Shown: positions 1-6,403, numbered from the stretch's first letter. The stretch: DNA of 10,858 bases from Herminiimonas sp. (GCA_014377155.1 JACMQD010000085.1:1-10858), one strand, 5' to 3'. The notes: a model not told the origin generated them from the sequence alone. Numbers and translations: made by a program.

Positions 1-1205
1 CCGAGCGCAAGATCGAAGCGGTGTATTCGTATCCGTTCCAGAACCACGCCACCATGGAAAGCATGAACGCCAGGGCCAAATGGACGCCGGAGCGATGTGA
101 AGTCTGGACCCCGACCCAGAACGGCGAAGCGGCGCTGGCGGCAACGGCCGAAGCGGACGGCCTTGCGCCGGCAAAATGCGAAATCTACAAACTGCATCTC
201 GGCGGTGGTTTCGGCCGCCGTGGCGCGGTGCATGACTGGGTCACCCAAGCCGTCACGATTGCCAGGCAAATGCCGGGCACACCGATCAAGCTGATCTGGT
301 CGCGTGAAGAAGACATGCTGCATGGCCGTTATCATCCGATCACGCAGTGCAAGCTCAGCGCTGGCCTGGATGCCAAAGGCAACATCACCGGTCTGCATAT
401 GCGCATCTCCGGCCAGTCGATCCTGGCAGGCGTGGCACCGCAGAGCATCAAGGACGGCAAAGACCCGGTAGTCTTTCAGGGCCTCAACGCACCCGGGCCC
501 GAGGCCTCGATCGGTTACAGTTTTCCTAACCTGCTGGTTGACCATGCGATGCGCAATCCGCACGTGCCGCCCGGTTTTTGGCGCGGCGTCAATCTGAACC
601 AGAACACGATTTATCTGGAATGCTTTATCGACGAAGTAGCGCATGCCAGCGGCCAGGACCCGCTGGCGCTGCGTCGCACATTGATGGCCAGCCATCCGAA
701 GCATCTGGCCGTGCTGAACGCTGCCGCCGAGCGCGCGGGATGGGGCAAGCCTGCACCCGAGGGCGTTTTCCGCGGACTGGCCCAGACCATGGGTTTCGGA
801 AGCTATGTCGCGGCCTGCGCCGAAGTATCGGTCAGCCCCGAAGGCGTGCTCAAGATCCATCGTATCGTCGCCGCTACCGACCCCGGTCATGCCGTCAATC
901 CGCAGCAGATCGAGGCGCAGGTGGAAGGTTCTTTTGCCTACGGATTATCAGCGGCGCTGTTTGGCGAATGCACGGTCAAGGGCGGCCGCATGGAACAGGA
1001 TAACTTCAGCAGCTACCGCGTCTTGCGGATGGAAGAAATGCCGGCCGTCGAGACCATCACGATGCCATCCGGCGGATTCTGGGGCGGCGTCGGCGAGCCG
1101 ACCATCGCGGTGGCCGCGCCGGCGGTATTGAATGCGATCTTTGCGGCGACCGGGAAACGGATTCGCAATCTGCCGCTGAAGAATCACGACCTTAAAAGGG
1201 CATGA
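1..1205 (+). CDS. Molybdenum hydroxylase large subunit, IorB type (partial, 5' end outside window)
   Basis: This is the C-terminal half of a xanthine-dehydrogenase-family molybdopterin-binding subunit, closest in my reading to the isoquinoline 1-oxidoreductase beta subunit. The frame is open from base 3, so the internal GTG at 21 is not the start; IorB-type proteins run to about 700 residues and roughly 400 are visible here. Family landmarks are the Gly-rich GGGFGRR segment near nt 200-230, a PPGFWRGV segment near 570-590, and GVGEP near 1086-1100. The Glu of GVGEP (codon 1095-1097) is the family's catalytic base. Such enzymes hydroxylate N-heterocycles or oxidise aldehydes using a Mo cofactor and pass electrons to a 2Fe-2S subunit, usually encoded just upstream. 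The stop TGA overlaps the soxX start (ATGA at 1202-1205), so the two genes are probably cotranslated. The substrate cannot be deduced. Family call secure; IorB subtype likely. Confidence 0.87.
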   Translation, partial: ERKIEAVYSYPFQNHATMESMNARAKWTPERCEVWTPTQNGEAALAATAEADGLAPAKCEIYKLHLGGGFGRRGAVHDWVTQAVTIARQMPGTPIKLIWSREEDMLHGRYHPITQCKLSAGLDAKGNITGLHMRISGQSILAGVAPQSIKDGKDPVVFQGLNAPGPEASIGYSFPNLLVDHAMRNPHVPPGFWRGVNLNQNTIYLECFIDEVAHASGQDPLALRRTLMASHPKHLAVLNAAAERAGWGKPAPEGVFRGLAQTMGFGSYVAACAEVSVSPEGVLKIHRIVAATDPGHAVNPQQIEAQVEGSFAYGLSAALFGECTVKGGRMEQDNFSSYRVLRMEEMPAVETITMPSGGFWGGVGEPTIAVAAPAVLNAIFAATGKRIRNLPLKNHDLKRA

Positions 1206-1717
1206 CGAAGCGCGCCGTCGCAGCGGCGACGCCTTCTGCGCGGATGCAGTCGCTCATCGTGACGTTCGCGCTGACTTGCTGCATGGCGCCCGGTGCACGA
1301 GCGGCCGGCGAACTGGTGGTGTTCGAGATCGTCGTCGACGCGATTGCCACGCCACTCACAAACATGTCCGGCGATGCCGGTCGCGGCCGGCAAATCGTCG
1401 CAACGCGTCAGGTCGGATTGTGCTTGCTGTGTCATGCCGGTCCGATCCCCGAAGACCGTTTCCAGGGAAACCTCGCGCCCGACTTGCGCGGTGCAGGCTC
1501 GCGCTGGAGCGAAGGCCAGTTGCGGCTGAGGATGGTCGATGCGCGCCGCCTCAATGCGGCGACCATCATGCCTTCCTACTATCGCGTCGATGGTCTCGCG
1601 CAAGTCGGTCCGGCCTGGCAGGGACGACCGATCCTGGCGGCACAGCAGATCGAGGACGTCGTCGCCTATTTGCGCACGCTGCGCAGTGACGACCTACCGC
1701 AACAAGAGGCCAAATGA
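1202..1717 (+). CDS. soxX: SoxX, monoheme cytochrome c subunit of SoxXA
   Basis: 171 aa. SoxX is the small c-type cytochrome partner of SoxA in the periplasm; together they oxidatively join thiosulfate to the SoxY cysteine. The N terminus has a basic start (TKR) and a hydrophobic stretch ending in ARA-AGE around residues 32-37, which fits a Sec signal peptide. One heme-binding site is seen, CLLCH at residues 74-78. A Met in the IMPSYY segment (Met123) is the likely distal heme ligand, as in known SoxX. The C-terminal segment (EDVVAYLRTL) is the usual last helix of class I cytochromes. The ATG overlaps the stop of the upstream molybdenum hydroxylase gene, and the TGA overlaps the soxY start. 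The SD-like AAAAGGG lies too close to the ATG to be ideal, so translational coupling probably drives initiation. A start at Met15 (nt 1244) is possible but would lose the basic n-region and has no SD. Confidence 0.9.
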   Translation: MTKRAVAAATPSARMQSLIVTFALTCCMAPGARAAGELVVFEIVVDAIATPLTNMSGDAGRGRQIVATRQVGLCLLCHAGPIPEDRFQGNLAPDLRGAGSRWSEGQLRLRMVDARRLNAATIMPSYYRVDGLAQVGPAWQGRPILAAQQIEDVVAYLRTLRSDDLPQQEAK

Positions 1718-2172
1718 CACATGATACGACACGACGCAAGCTGCTCGCCGCCAGCGCGGGAATCGGCGCCTGGATGCTCGTGCGCACAGCAGCGGCTGCA
1801 CCCGACGAACTGGCGGCAGCGATCGATGCGTTTGCCGGCGGTGCCAAAGTTACTGCTGGCAAGGTGATGCTGGACATCGCCACGCTGGTCGACAATGGCA
1901 ACACGGTACCGGTGACGATCACGGTCGACAGCCCGATGACGCCGGTTTCCCATGTCACGGCCATTGCTCTTTTCAACGAGCGCAATCCGCAACGCGACGT
2001 CGCGCGCTTCACGCTCGGTCCGCGGTCGGGCAAGGCCCGCGTCGCGTTGCGCATCCGGCTTGCGACCTCACAAAAACTGGTTGCCGTGGCGCAGTTCAAT
2101 GATGGCACCTACTGGTCGCATACGGTTGATGTGATTGTCACGCTGGCGGCCTGCATCGAAGGAGACGGCTGA
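1714..2172 (+). CDS. soxY: SoxY, sulfur-carrier subunit of SoxYZ, with atypical C terminus
   Basis: 152 aa. SoxY carries sulfur intermediates on a cysteine at the end of a flexible C-terminal arm, in complex with SoxZ. The N terminus has a twin-arginine signal (TTRRKLLAAS, residues 5-14), with likely cleavage in the AAAAP segment near residue 28; this matches known SoxY, which is Tat-exported and brings SoxZ with it. The SoxY domain follows (LDIATLVDNGNTVPVTI, residues 53-69; VTAIALF, residues 81-87). The tail is unusual. Canonical SoxY ends in GGCGG, whereas here the only Cys of the mature protein, Cys147, sits in TLAACIEGDG, preceded by two Ala and followed by five residues. The start ATG overlaps the soxX stop (1714-1717), with AGAGG about 5 nt upstream. 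The overall fold assignment is secure; whether the arm works as in canonical SoxY is not. Confidence 0.88.
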   Translation: MTHDTTRRKLLAASAGIGAWMLVRTAAAAPDELAAAIDAFAGGAKVTAGKVMLDIATLVDNGNTVPVTITVDSPMTPVSHVTAIALFNERNPQRDVARFTLGPRSGKARVALRIRLATSQKLVAVAQFNDGTYWSHTVDVIVTLAACIEGDG

Positions 2173-2176
2173 CACC

Positions 2177-2500
2177 ATGGCAAGCACTCTCGTCAACTTC
2201 CCGCGTACGGCGAAGGCCGGCGACGTGATCGAAATTCGCGCCACCATTGCCCACCCGATGGAAACAGGTTTTCGTCCGGGTAACGACGGCAAGATCCTGC
2301 CGCGCCATATCCTCACACGGTTTTCATGTCGCTATAACGGCGAACTGATATTCAGCGCCGACCTGTTTTCGGCCGTCGCGGCGAACCCTTATCTGGCGTT
2401 CCATACGGTTGCCACCACGGGCGGCACCTTGCAGTTTCACTGGGAAGGCGACCACGGTTTTTCGCAGACCGAAAACGCCACCCTCACCGTTACGCCTTAG
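2177..2500 (+). CDS. soxZ: SoxZ, scaffold subunit of SoxYZ
   Basis: 107 aa, the usual length for SoxZ. SoxZ is a small immunoglobulin-like protein with no signal peptide of its own; it binds SoxY and is exported with it. Typical features are the AGDVIEIRATIAHPMETG segment (residues 14-31), the start of the core sheet and the loop that packs near the SoxY arm, then ILTRFSCRYNGELIFSADL (residues 45-63) and the C-terminal strand NATLTVTP. The ATG at 2177 was chosen because it gives a normal SoxZ N terminus (MASTLVNFP) and follows AAGGAG at 2159-2164, although the spacing of about 12 nt is long. Upstream in-frame starts would add unrelated sequence overlapping soxY. It lies 4 nt after soxY and 1 nt before soxA. 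Confidence 0.92.
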   Translation: MASTLVNFPRTAKAGDVIEIRATIAHPMETGFRPGNDGKILPRHILTRFSCRYNGELIFSADLFSAVAANPYLAFHTVATTGGTLQFHWEGDHGFSQTENATLTVTP

Positions 2501-2501
2501 C

Positions 2502-3272
2502 ATGTTCAACAGGACACTGGCGCAACTTCTGGCCGCATCCGTGCTGGCCACCAGTGCACAGGCGGAGCCAGATACGCGCTTGTCGGGTTTTGAATTCATG
2601 AGCAAGCCGACGCAGGCAATGCAACGTGACGATACGCTGAACCCGGCGATGTTATGGGTCAAGGATGGCGAAACGTTGTGGAACACGAAAGCCGGCCAGC
2701 GCGACCAGTCCTGTGCTGCATGCCACGCGTCCGCGCCGATCAGCATGCGTGGCGTGGCCACCCGCTACCCGGCATTCGACGACCAGAGCAGCAGACCCGT
2801 CAATCTCGGCCAGCGCATCAATATGTGTCGCCGACGCTATCAGCATGCAGCCCCGTTGCCCGCAGAAAGCCACGATCTGCTGAGCCTCGAAAGTTACGTC
2901 GCGATACAGTCCCGTGGCTTGCCGCTTCAACAATCATCGGACCCGCGGCTGATACCGTATCGGGCAAGTGGCGAGCAGCGCTTCATGCAGCGAATCGGCC
3001 AGCTCGATCTTTCGTGCGCGCAATGCCATGACGCCAACGCCGGCAAGTACCTGGGCAGCGCACCAATACCGCAAGCGCACGCGACCGCCTACCCGATCTA
3101 CCGCCTCGAATGGCAAGGGATGGGTTCGCTACAACGAAGACTAAGAAGCTGCATGACTGGTGTGCGCGCACAGCCCTTCGCATTGGGCGCGCAAGAACTC
3201 GTCGAACTCGAACTATATCTGGCATCCCGCGCCAATGGCATGCCACTAGAAACCCCCGGCGTGCGTCCCTGA
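2502..3272 (+). CDS. soxA: SoxA, diheme cytochrome c subunit of SoxXA
   Basis: 256 aa. SoxA is the catalytic subunit of the SoxXA cytochrome, which conjugates thiosulfate to SoxY. A Sec signal peptide is seen (LLAASVLATSAQA-EPD, cleavage after about residue 21). There are two heme sites, CAACH (71-75) and CAQCH (172-176), so this is the diheme form. Cys109 (RINMCRRR) and Cys217 (RRLRSCMTGVRA) are at the positions of the two distal heme-ligand cysteines. The second is the active-site Cys, and Arg213, four residues before it, is also conserved. The key residues therefore appear intact. The ATG at 2502, one base after the soxZ stop, gives a clean signal peptide; an in-frame upstream ATG at 2409 lies inside soxZ and is rejected. 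No SD is evident, so coupling to soxZ is likely. soxB commonly follows soxA in sox operons, but here no gene follows for about 290 nt. Confidence 0.92.
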   Translation: MFNRTLAQLLAASVLATSAQAEPDTRLSGFEFMSKPTQAMQRDDTLNPAMLWVKDGETLWNTKAGQRDQSCAACHASAPISMRGVATRYPAFDDQSSRPVNLGQRINMCRRRYQHAAPLPAESHDLLSLESYVAIQSRGLPLQQSSDPRLIPYRASGEQRFMQRIGQLDLSCAQCHDANAGKYLGSAPIPQAHATAYPIYRLEWQGMGSLQRRLRSCMTGVRAQPFALGAQELVELELYLASRANGMPLETPGVRP

Positions 3273-3559
3273 CCGACTACCTTCGACCCGACCTCAATCC
3301 AAGCTAATGATATTTTTAAATGGGGTCAGAGTCGAATTCTTTTCGTCCCGGGTTCACGTTACCTATCTGCAAGATGTTCCGCCAATTGTAAAATACGGCC
3401 GAAATGTCAATATCGTTAGCCATTAGCCGCGATAATGTCGCCTTTGCGCATATCGACTGCCGTCAAGCGCCGCATTAAGCTCAGACAAACATCGTGGAAC
3501 CGATCTTGGTTTTATCCTACTAACTGATCCACGTAACACGAAACGAATAGATTTTAAGT
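3273..3559. other. Intergenic region after soxA containing a REP-type motif
   Basis: About 290 nt without a credible gene on either strand. It is AT-richer than the sox genes. The only recognisable element is the motif at 3319-3338, listed separately. I see no strong intrinsic terminator for the sox operon and no tRNA-like structure; a weak AACC/GGTT pair near 3500 is too short to call. Confidence 0.5.
3319..3338. repeat. REP/transposase-associated type motif, AATGGGGTCAGAGTCGAATT
   Basis: The 20-mer AATGGGGTCAGAGTCGAATT ends in a GAATTC site. From memory, this string recurs as a dispersed motif in many proteobacterial genomes, often next to REP-associated tyrosine transposase (RAYT) genes; I cannot check this here. 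Only one copy is visible in the window and no transposase gene is present. It lies 46 nt after the soxA stop and may mark an old insertion or recombination boundary. Confidence 0.4.
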
Positions 3560-3925
3560 ATGCAAGATTCACAACAAGCTCATGACAGTCAATACGGCCT
3601 TCTCGATGAGGTCATCAATCTTGCGCAAAGCGCAGCGCTGCGAATCGAACGTCTGCAGCAGGACAATGCGCGGCTCGCGGCGGAACTTAAGGCACTCGAA
3701 GCTGCTGAGGCAATGCACGCAGCTAATGCGCGAAACCAGCAACGACGCATAGTGGAACTTGAACTGGCATTGGATACCGCCAGTGAGGCTACGATCTGGT
3801 GCGCATGGTTCGACAAAAAGTTCGGCGATACAATTTTTTACGGTGACATACAGCGCGCGTTCGATTGTGAGTTTCCCGAGTCGTTGCCTACGACATCAGC
3901 TGCAAAACAATCTGAGAACGCTTAG
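3560..3925 (+). CDS. Hypothetical coiled-coil protein
   Basis: 121 aa, not recognised. Residues about 14-76 form a continuous amphipathic helix rich in Leu, Ala, Glu, Gln and Arg (for example RIERLQQDNARLAAELKALE), typical of a parallel or antiparallel coiled coil. The C-terminal part (residues about 79-107) looks globular, with aromatic residues (IWCAWFDKKFGDTIFYGDIQRAF), followed by a polar tail. There is no signal peptide or membrane segment, so it is probably cytoplasmic. The SD is weak or absent (AT-rich bases before ATG 3560), and the gene stands alone between the sox operon and the permease gene. Coding nature is supported by the coherent heptad-like pattern. No function is assigned. 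Confidence 0.55.
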   Translation: MQDSQQAHDSQYGLLDEVINLAQSAALRIERLQQDNARLAAELKALEAAEAMHAANARNQQRRIVELELALDTASEATIWCAWFDKKFGDTIFYGDIQRAFDCEFPESLPTTSAAKQSENA

Positions 3926-4131
3926 CCGTCCTTGATTGGCGTTTCACGCGCAACGAATATGACTTGCGCCGGCTAGTCCCGACTGCACTCGCTGGCCGGT
4001 TATAACGGTCATGGCGTTGCAGTTCAGCTCACCCGTATTGCTGCACCTTAAATCAAAGCAGGCTGCCTGGCGTAGCCATGGATCACTTAAGCTGTGGTAG
4101 TGTCACGTGGTCGAAATAAAAATAAAACGCC

Positions 4132-5145
4132 ATGATGCAAGAAACCAAGGTCAATTTGTGCAAGATCGCATCGTACGTGCTGATCGCCGTGGCTCTGCTG
4201 GTGGTGTTGACGAAGGGATTGCTGTCGGCCTTGCTTGCTGGCTTGTTGGTGTACTCGCTCATTAATCTGATGACGCCCTTATTGACCAGAAAACTAACCA
4301 GTGCGCATGCGCGTATTTTCGCCGTCGCCGTCTTGAGCATCCTGGTTGTGAGCATGCTGACAGCAGCGATCTGGGGCACGATCGTCTTTTTGCGCAGCGA
4401 TGTCAGTAATCTCGAAACGCTTCTCAAGCAGCTTGCGGACATCATCGATGTCTCGCGTAATCAGGTGCCCGAATGGGTGAAGGAACGGCTACCCGCCGAT
4501 ACCGAAGCGTTAAGGCTGGTAATCAGTGGCTGGCTGCGCAATCACGCGGTCGAAGCCAAATCAATGGGCGCCGAGGCTGGACGCGTGACTGTTCATGTGC
4601 TTTTGGGCATGATCATCGGCGCCATGGTGGCGCTTTATGACAAACAGTCCCACTTTCCGTCACCGCCGCTAGCAGCGGCTCTGCGCGACCGTTTTGTCAA
4701 TCTCAGCGAGGCATTCCAGAACATCGTATTTGCCCAAGTACGAATCTCGGCCATCAATACCGTCATTACTGCGGTGTTTATTTTTATCGCCTTACCCCTG
4801 GCAGGCATCAAGCTACCGCTGGCGAAGACACTGATTGCGATTACGTTCTTCGCCGGGCTGTTGCCCGTGATCGGCAATTTGATTTCAAACTCGATGCTCG
4901 TCATCGTCGGCCTGTCGCATTCATTGCATACTGCGGTAGGCGCGCTGGTCTTCATGATTCTAGTGCATAAGCTCGAATACTTCCTCAACGCCAAGATTAT
5001 AGGATTGCACATCAATGCGCGCGCCTGGGAATTGCTTGCTGTCATGCTAGTGATGGAATCGATGTTCGGTTTATCGGGTGTCGTCGCAGCACCGATTTAC
5101 TATGCGCTCCTGAAGAAGGAACTGAAAAATGCAGAATTGATCTGA
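4132..5145 (+). CDS. AI-2E/PerM-family membrane permease
   Basis: 337 aa integral inner-membrane protein of the AI-2E transporter (PerM/YhhT/YdiK) family, a normal length for the group. The family layout is visible: hydrophobic helices at about residues 12-50 and 62-85, a hydrophilic stretch at 88-150, then helices near 153-170, 207-225, 232-258, 267-285 and 297-327. The diagnostic C-terminal half includes FFAGLLPVIGNLISNS (239-254) and VHKLEYFLNAKIIG (278-291). Family members include exporters of autoinducer-2 and Na+/H+ antiporters; the substrate cannot be predicted from sequence, and the family name should not be read as proof of AI-2 transport. Two adjacent ATG codons (4132, 4135) could start it and no good SD is seen. 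The gene appears monocistronic. Confidence 0.85.
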   Translation: MMQETKVNLCKIASYVLIAVALLVVLTKGLLSALLAGLLVYSLINLMTPLLTRKLTSAHARIFAVAVLSILVVSMLTAAIWGTIVFLRSDVSNLETLLKQLADIIDVSRNQVPEWVKERLPADTEALRLVISGWLRNHAVEAKSMGAEAGRVTVHVLLGMIIGAMVALYDKQSHFPSPPLAAALRDRFVNLSEAFQNIVFAQVRISAINTVITAVFIFIALPLAGIKLPLAKTLIAITFFAGLLPVIGNLISNSMLVIVGLSHSLHTAVGALVFMILVHKLEYFLNAKIIGLHINARAWELLAVMLVMESMFGLSGVVAAPIYYALLKKELKNAELI

Positions 5146-5196
5146 TGACGGTGATCCGACGATAATAGGTGTGCAGACCCGGCGCAAAAGACATAA

Positions 5197-5415
5197 TTAC
5201 CGAGGCCGCAAATTCCAAGAATCGAATAGCATCCTGCGCATCGTAGCCCCTTGCAGTTTTCCCGCTTCCCAGAACATGCTGCGAGTATGCAGAGCGTTGC
5301 TCAATGGCCGAACCGCCTCGACGGGTTGTATTGCGCCCCGCCCGATCGCGCCGATGGACGACGGTGAAAGTGCCTCAAAAGAATGCCTATTCAATCCAAC
5401 AGGCAAAATTATCAT
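5197..5415 (-). CDS. Possible small protein with strong SD (uncertain)
   Basis: 72 aa, beginning MIILPVGLNRHSFEALSPSS. I recognise no family and there is no signal peptide or transmembrane segment. The main support is a strong Shine-Dalgarno sequence on the minus strand: AAGAGGAGGAGC directly before the ATG at 5415. Codon choice is mixed and does not clearly resemble the neighbouring genes, and an ORF on the opposite strand overlaps it. The terminator at 5523-5556 would separate it from the 58-aa gene upstream, so it would need its own promoter. It could be a decayed gene, a small real protein or chance. Confidence 0.28.
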   Translation of the reverse strand: MIILPVGLNRHSFEALSPSSIGAIGRGAIQPVEAVRPLSNALHTRSMFWEAGKLQGATMRRMLFDSWNLRPR

Positions 5416-5522
5416 GCTCCTCCTCTTATTTGCAATACATGTACTAAGATGAGTGGCGGCAAAAACTTGGCGGTTCCATACCTATAAAAATAACCTGCAG
5501 GTTTTATCACTTTTCCAAACGT

Positions 5523-5556
5523 AAAAAAATCCCCAGTACCTTTAGGTCACTGGGGG
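5523..5556 (-). terminator. Intrinsic terminator of the 58-aa minus-strand gene
   Basis: CCCCAGT (5531-5537) pairs with ACTGGGG (5549-5555), and inside it ACCT (5538-5541) can pair with AGGT (5544-5547), with one bulged base. Read on the minus strand, the hairpin is followed immediately by A and seven T residues (5529-5523). It lies 36 nt beyond the stop codon of the small gene at 5592-5768. There is no T-run on the plus-strand side, so it should act on the minus strand only. Confidence 0.85.
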
Positions 5557-5591
5557 CAGCGGCATCGAGGCCGCGCGACAACGATTATCGA

Positions 5592-5768
5592 TCAGGCATA
5601 ACCGTGTGATGTATCTGACTTCGCTGCGCCTTTGACGGCATTGACGTAGCGGCCCTTCGCGATTTCCTTCTTCACAGCTTCACGAGCGATATTGGCCGCC
5701 TTGATCTGCTTGCGTTCTGCTTTGCCCCGATGCTGCGCTTCATTTTTGTTGCCGATGCGTTTACCCAT
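5592..5768 (-). CDS. Small lysine-rich basic protein, 58 aa, unknown function
   Basis: 58 aa, starting MGKRIGNKNEAQHRGKAERK and ending in TSHGYA. It is strongly basic and largely helical in appearance, with an Ala/Lys/Glu-rich stretch at residues 11-38. It has no signal peptide, no Cys and no recognised domain. It is convincingly expressed: AAGGAG sits about 7 nt before the ATG on the minus strand (bases near 5773-5780), and a textbook intrinsic terminator lies 36 nt after the stop. It is a single-gene transcription unit by this evidence. Composition would suit a nucleic-acid or ribosome-associated protein, but that is a guess from charge alone. Confidence 0.75.
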   Translation of the reverse strand: MGKRIGNKNEAQHRGKAERKQIKAANIAREAVKKEIAKGRYVNAVKGAAKSDTSHGYA

Positions 5769-5929
5769 GATGTTCTCCTTTAAAAATCCGTATAAATAAA
5801 TGCGGTAAGAAGATCATAAGTGACTGACAACCGCGCATGAATAGGCAAGCAGGACAATCTGTTGTAAGACAAAAGGAATTGCGGCAGGACGGTCATGCCG
5901 GTGCCTTCGACAACCCGACAGGAATCGAA

Positions 5930-6403
5930 TCAGCAATTACCTTTTTTGGCTTGACCTGGAGGGCAATGGTATCCGTTGTCCTCATACTTGTCCTCATACT
6001 TGTCCTTATGCTTATCCTTATCCTTATGCTTGTCCTTGTGCTTTTCCTTGTATTTTTTTCCATGATCATCGTCCCGGTGATCGTCATCACCCCTGCCACG
6101 CTGCCACCCTCCTTGTTGCAACCGCCAGCCGTCGCCCTCTTGGCGCCACTCGGAACGGGAAAATACCTGGCCACTACGCGATTGCTCCCAATGACCGCTA
6201 CTCCAGACATGGCGATTCCCGTTCCAGTTCCAGTAGCCGGGCGCCCAGATATACCCTGGACGTGACGCCGGAATGACTTCGTATCGCGGTGGCGGGGGTG
6301 CATTGCCGATCACGATATTGACATTGACTTGCGCCAAAGCGGCGGTAGGCACCAACACGACAGATGTTGCGGCGAATACCATAGCCAGAATTATTTTCTT
6401 CAT
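5930..6403 (-). CDS. Exported WXXGXW (YXWQ) repeat protein with charged repeat tail
   Basis: 157 aa from the ATG at 6403. A second ATG directly upstream at 6406 would give 158 aa. The start at 6403 is preferred because the SD-like AAGGG then lies 5 nt away rather than 2. A Sec signal peptide is seen (MKKIILAMVFAATS... ALA-QV). Then comes a WXXGXW repeat region with WAPGYW and WSSGHW (residues about 53-72) and a third, degenerate Trp-rich unit, the pattern of the YXWQ/WXXGXW family of periplasmic or surface proteins of unknown function. The C-terminal third is highly charged: a GDDDHRDDDHG segment, then Lys/His/Asp tetrads (KHKD, KYED), ending in CPPGQAKKGNC with two Cys that could form a disulfide. 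The His/Asp-rich tail could bind metal (inference). It is transcribed divergently from the cellulose operon. Confidence 0.82.
   Translation of the reverse strand: MKKIILAMVFAATSVVLVPTAALAQVNVNIVIGNAPPPPRYEVIPASRPGYIWAPGYWNWNGNRHVWSSGHWEQSRSGQVFSRSEWRQEGDGWRLQQGGWQRGRGDDDHRDDDHGKKYKEKHKDKHKDKDKHKDKYEDKYEDNGYHCPPGQAKKGNC
5979..6056 (-). repeat. 12-bp tandem repeat encoding KHKD/KYED tetrads
   Basis: Six 12-bp units of the type TCCTTATGCTTG (plus strand) lie head to tail: 5979-5990, 5991-6002, 6003-6014, 6021-6032, 6033-6044 and 6045-6056. A 6-bp half unit sits at 6015-6020. The first two are identical (TCCTCATACTTG) and the others vary by a few bases. The period is a multiple of three, so copy-number change keeps the WXXGXW gene in frame and adds or removes four residues. 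Confidence 0.85.

Larger units (their letters stand above)
5146..5591. other. Intergenic stretch with a doubtful minus ORF, a palindrome and a terminator
   Basis: About 445 nt between the permease and the 58-aa gene. It contains a possible 72-aa minus-strand ORF (5197-5415), a perfect 12-bp palindrome AACCTGCAGGTT at 5492-5503, and the intrinsic terminator at 5523-5556. A 93-aa plus-strand ORF at 5171-5452 is not convincing: no SD, no domain, odd composition. No terminator for the permease gene is evident. Confidence 0.5.

Noticed and set aside
1184..2108. Long minus-strand ORFs opposite soxX and soxY
   Set aside because: They mirror genes with heme motifs and signal peptides and have no family features.
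2409..2501. Upstream in-frame start for soxA
   Set aside because: It lies within soxZ and would bury the signal peptide; the ATG at 2502 is correct.
5171..5452. 93-aa plus-strand ORF after the permease gene
   Set aside because: No SD, no recognisable domain, and a composition typical of non-coding sequence.
5886..5904. CGGCA/TGCCG hairpin as a terminator for the WXXGXW gene
   Set aside because: The stem is only 5 bp with a 9-nt loop, and the T-run is not adjacent.
5979..6056. Tandem repeats considered as a CRISPR array
   Set aside because: Units are 12 bp, contiguous, without spacers, and lie in frame inside a coding sequence.
5837..6265. Plus-strand ORF with an extreme Leu/Val/Ile-rich stretch resembling a membrane helix
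   Set aside because: It is the complement of the 12-bp repeats coding for Lys/Asp tetrads in the WXXGXW gene; the minus-strand product has a signal peptide and family motifs.
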